DNA of 7,575 bases, taken from Methanomicrobiales archaeon. Lineage in GTDB: Archaea > Halobacteriota > Methanomicrobia > Methanomicrobiales > JACTUA01. The notes under the pieces were generated by a model. It saw nothing but the letters and a program-made list of their open reading frames with translations. It was not told where the DNA came from and made no database searches. The stretch covers positions 1 to 7,575 of the forward strand of contig JAJRDF010000131.1 in the NCBI GenBank assembly GCA_028678555.1, written 5' to 3'. The position numbers and the translations under genes were made by a program. Below, in pieces: positions 6,179 to 7,575 of this stretch (position 1 is the stretch's first letter; every line of letters begins with the position of its first letter).

Positions 6179-6949
6179 ATGGCAGCCGAGCAGTTGCAGA
6201 TGCTGGGGATTGTCTGGGCGGTGGGCGGCGCCGCGGTGGTTGCGTTCCTGCTGGCCACCGGCCGGCTCACCCGGAAGGTCGGGTATCTCTTCCTCCTCAT
6301 CTCGATCCTGCTGGGGTTCCTTATCTTCTCCCCCATGGCCCCCCTGCAGTTCCAGGAGGTGATGTCAGCCGTGGGGAAGGGGGTGTACACTCCCCTCCTT
6401 TTCCTGGCCGTGATGCTCGCCATCTTTGTGATCATTGCCCTTGTCGCGGGGAGGGTCTTCTGCGGCTATCTCTGCCCCATCGGGGCCACGCAGGAGGCGG
6501 CTCACCTGGCTCCGGTTCCGAAACAGAAGACGGCAAAGGAACAGCGGCTCTTCACCTACTTCCGGTGGGGATTCGTGGCGGTACTCATCGCGGCTGCGAT
6601 CCTCCTCTCCGTGTCCCTCCTCCAGTTCTTTGGCGTGCGGCAGTTCTTCACCCTGCAGGTGGCCTCGATCTTCTTCTTTGTGTTCATCGGCATCCTGGTG
6701 GTGGCACTCTTCGTGTACCGGCCATTCTGCCGCCTCTTCTGCCCCATCGGTGCAATCCTGGCCCTGGCATCCTCGCGGGCCCGGATGAAGATCCGCCGGA
6801 CGAAGGAATGCATCAACTGCGGCAAGTGTGACATGGTCTGCCCCACGGGCGAGGCGGGAAAGACCGCCACGAAGGCGGAGTGTTACCTCTGCGGCCGGTG
6901 CCTGGAGGTCTGCCCCCGGGAAGGGGCGCTCCGGTACGGGAAGGTCTGA
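6179..6949 (+). CDS. NapH-like 4Fe-4S membrane protein (Fer4_5 type, two ferredoxin motifs)
   Basis: This is a polytopic membrane iron-sulfur protein of the NapH/NosR/CcoG-like group, whose members pass electrons between membrane carriers and soluble partners. It has 256 residues from the ATG at 6179. Five hydrophobic segments lie near 8-28, 34-52, 70-91, 130-151 and 162-180. Two related CxxxCPIGA motifs (C95/C99 and C184/C188) follow TM3 and TM5, suggesting internal duplication. The C-terminal domain has two complete [4Fe-4S] motifs: C211, C214, C217, C221 (CINCGKCDMVCP) and C235, C238, C241, C245 (CYLCGRCLEVCP). Eight ferredoxin cysteines and four membrane-proximal cysteines are all present. 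The gene sits 47 nt after the rubredoxin-glutamate synthase and is probably in its operon, hinting at electron delivery to it. A role in cofactor or metal maturation is an alternative. Confidence 0.93.
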   Translation: MAAEQLQMLGIVWAVGGAAVVAFLLATGRLTRKVGYLFLLISILLGFLIFSPMAPLQFQEVMSAVGKGVYTPLLFLAVMLAIFVIIALVAGRVFCGYLCPIGATQEAAHLAPVPKQKTAKEQRLFTYFRWGFVAVLIAAAILLSVSLLQFFGVRQFFTLQVASIFFFVFIGILVVALFVYRPFCRLFCPIGAILALASSRARMKIRRTKECINCGKCDMVCPTGEAGKTATKAECYLCGRCLEVCPREGALRYGKV

Positions 6950-6957
6950 AACGGGCC

Positions 6958-6979
6958 CCCTCCCGCGGCAGGGGGAGGG
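6958..6979 (+). terminator. GC hairpin after the FeS protein gene, possible terminator
   Basis: CCCTCCC (6958-6964) pairs with GGGAGGG (6973-6979) over an 8-nt loop, 8 nt past the stop. No T-tract follows, only a CT-rich run, so a terminator role is tentative. Apart from this and the hairpin at 7100-7125, nothing is seen in 6950-7129. Confidence 0.35.
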
Positions 6980-7099
6980 CATGGTGACCCCCTCTTCTCC
7001 CCGTCCTCCCCGGCCGGGTGCCGTTCCTGCCCGGTACAGGACTCCTGCATCGAATCATCCTTTGAAACCCGGCGATAGTTTCTTGGCAGGGTGTGCCAG

Positions 7100-7125
7100 C
7101 ATCACCTCCGTGAACGGAGGTCATG
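7100..7125 (+). promoter_or_regulatory. Palindromic hairpin sequestering the SD of the DUF6448 gene
   Basis: ACCTCCGTGAACGGAGGT (7104-7121) is a perfect palindrome that would fold as a 7-bp stem with a TGAA tetraloop. CAT (7100-7102) and ATG (7123-7125) extend it past one C-C mismatch. The right arm holds GGAGGT, the SD for the ATG at 7130 (8 nt spacing). The left side, ATCACCTCC (7101-7109), matches the conserved 3' tail of 16S rRNA. Folding would hide the SD, consistent with translational control. It could instead be a DNA operator. Confidence 0.6.
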
Positions 7126-7129
7126 ACGC

Positions 7130-7575
7130 ATGCCACCGCACTGTGATACGAGGGACGGGCCCGTTGTGAATGCGGCAAGAAGAGCACTGGAGACCGGGAA
7201 CCCGGCATACCTGCTCATCTGGGTGCCGGAGGAGTCGGAGCGGGAGCTGAGACGGGTGTTTGAACGGGTGATCGATGCACGCCGGGCGGGAGGGGAGGCA
7301 CAGGAGGTGGCGGACGACTGGCTCTTCGAGACGGTCGTGCGCCTGCACCGAGCCGGGGAAGGGGCACCCTACACCGGCCTGAAACCCTCGGGGCTGGATG
7401 AAGGGCCGGTGGTCCCCCGGGCGGAACAGGCCATCGATACCGGCGATCCCTCTGGTGTGATCCGGTTCCTCCTTGACACGGTGCAGGAGGACCTGGAGGA
7501 GCGGTTCCACCGGGTGATGGAGACGAAGGAGTATTCCCCGGATGATATCCGGGCCGGGAGGGAGTATATCCATGC
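7130..7575 (+). CDS. DUF6448 family protein, 3'-truncated by window
   Basis: This is a protein of unknown function. The ATG at 7130 follows a near-perfect SD (GGAGGT, 7116-7121) and opens a frame of 148 codons to the window edge with no stop. The N-terminal MPPHCDTRDGPVV carries the HCDTxDGP signature I associate with DUF6448. LHRAGEGAPYTGLKP in the middle, ERFHRVM near 7500 and AGREYIHA at the edge fit the same family. The conserved His/Cys/Asp cluster and later His residues could bind a metal, but that is only a suggestion. Another ATG at 7123 is in a different frame. The sequence is charged and helical-looking, with no signal peptide or TM segment in the visible part. An SD-masking hairpin precedes it and no gene overlaps it, so it probably has its own control. 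Confidence 0.85.
   Translation, partial: MPPHCDTRDGPVVNAARRALETGNPAYLLIWVPEESERELRRVFERVIDARRAGGEAQEVADDWLFETVVRLHRAGEGAPYTGLKPSGLDEGPVVPRAEQAIDTGDPSGVIRFLLDTVQEDLEERFHRVMETKEYSPDDIRAGREYIH

Overview
The window most likely comes from a GC-rich methanogenic archaeon, probably of the Methanomicrobiales. The direct signs are the remains of an archaeal/eukaryotic-type initiation factor (aIF1A) on the minus strand, short T-tract terminators, clear Shine-Dalgarno (SD) sites, and a short archaeal-style glutamate synthase without an amidotransferase domain. The order-level assignment is inferred from family resemblance, because no search could be run.

Layout: 1-2195 (+) is the 3' part of a SERCA-like P-type cation ATPase whose 5' end lies outside the window. 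2257-2331 (+) is a candidate 24-residue Cys-rich microprotein, followed by rubrerythrin (2347-2919, +), a T6 terminator, and a two-TM stomatin/SPFH protein (3062-4018, +). 4019-4158 is a convergent terminator region. 4159 to about 4420 (-) is a broken aIF1A gene. 4421-4699 is a divergent intergenic region with one strong hairpin. 4700-6131 (+) is a rubredoxin-glutamate synthase fusion interrupted by a frameshift with about 17 nt missing. 6179-6949 (+) is a NapH-like membrane protein with two [4Fe-4S] ferredoxin motifs. 7130-7575 (+) is a DUF6448-family gene running off the right edge.

Functional reading: metal and redox themes dominate. Rubrerythrin (peroxide reduction), a rubredoxin-tethered flavoprotein and a polyferredoxin membrane protein lie close together. 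The last two are 47 nt apart and probably co-transcribed, which suggests, without proving it, an electron path from the membrane to a glutamate-synthase-type enzyme.

The most unusual signals are: a perfect palindrome upstream of the DUF6448 gene that carries a copy of the 16S rRNA anti-SD tail and buries the gene's own SD, with weaker versions at two other starts; the CxxCxxxCxxC microprotein; and two neighbouring genes, one of them normally essential, both carrying internal deletions within about 1.1 kb. The deletions mean either real decay or an assembly fault. No CRISPR array, tRNA, rRNA, insertion sequence or attachment site was seen.
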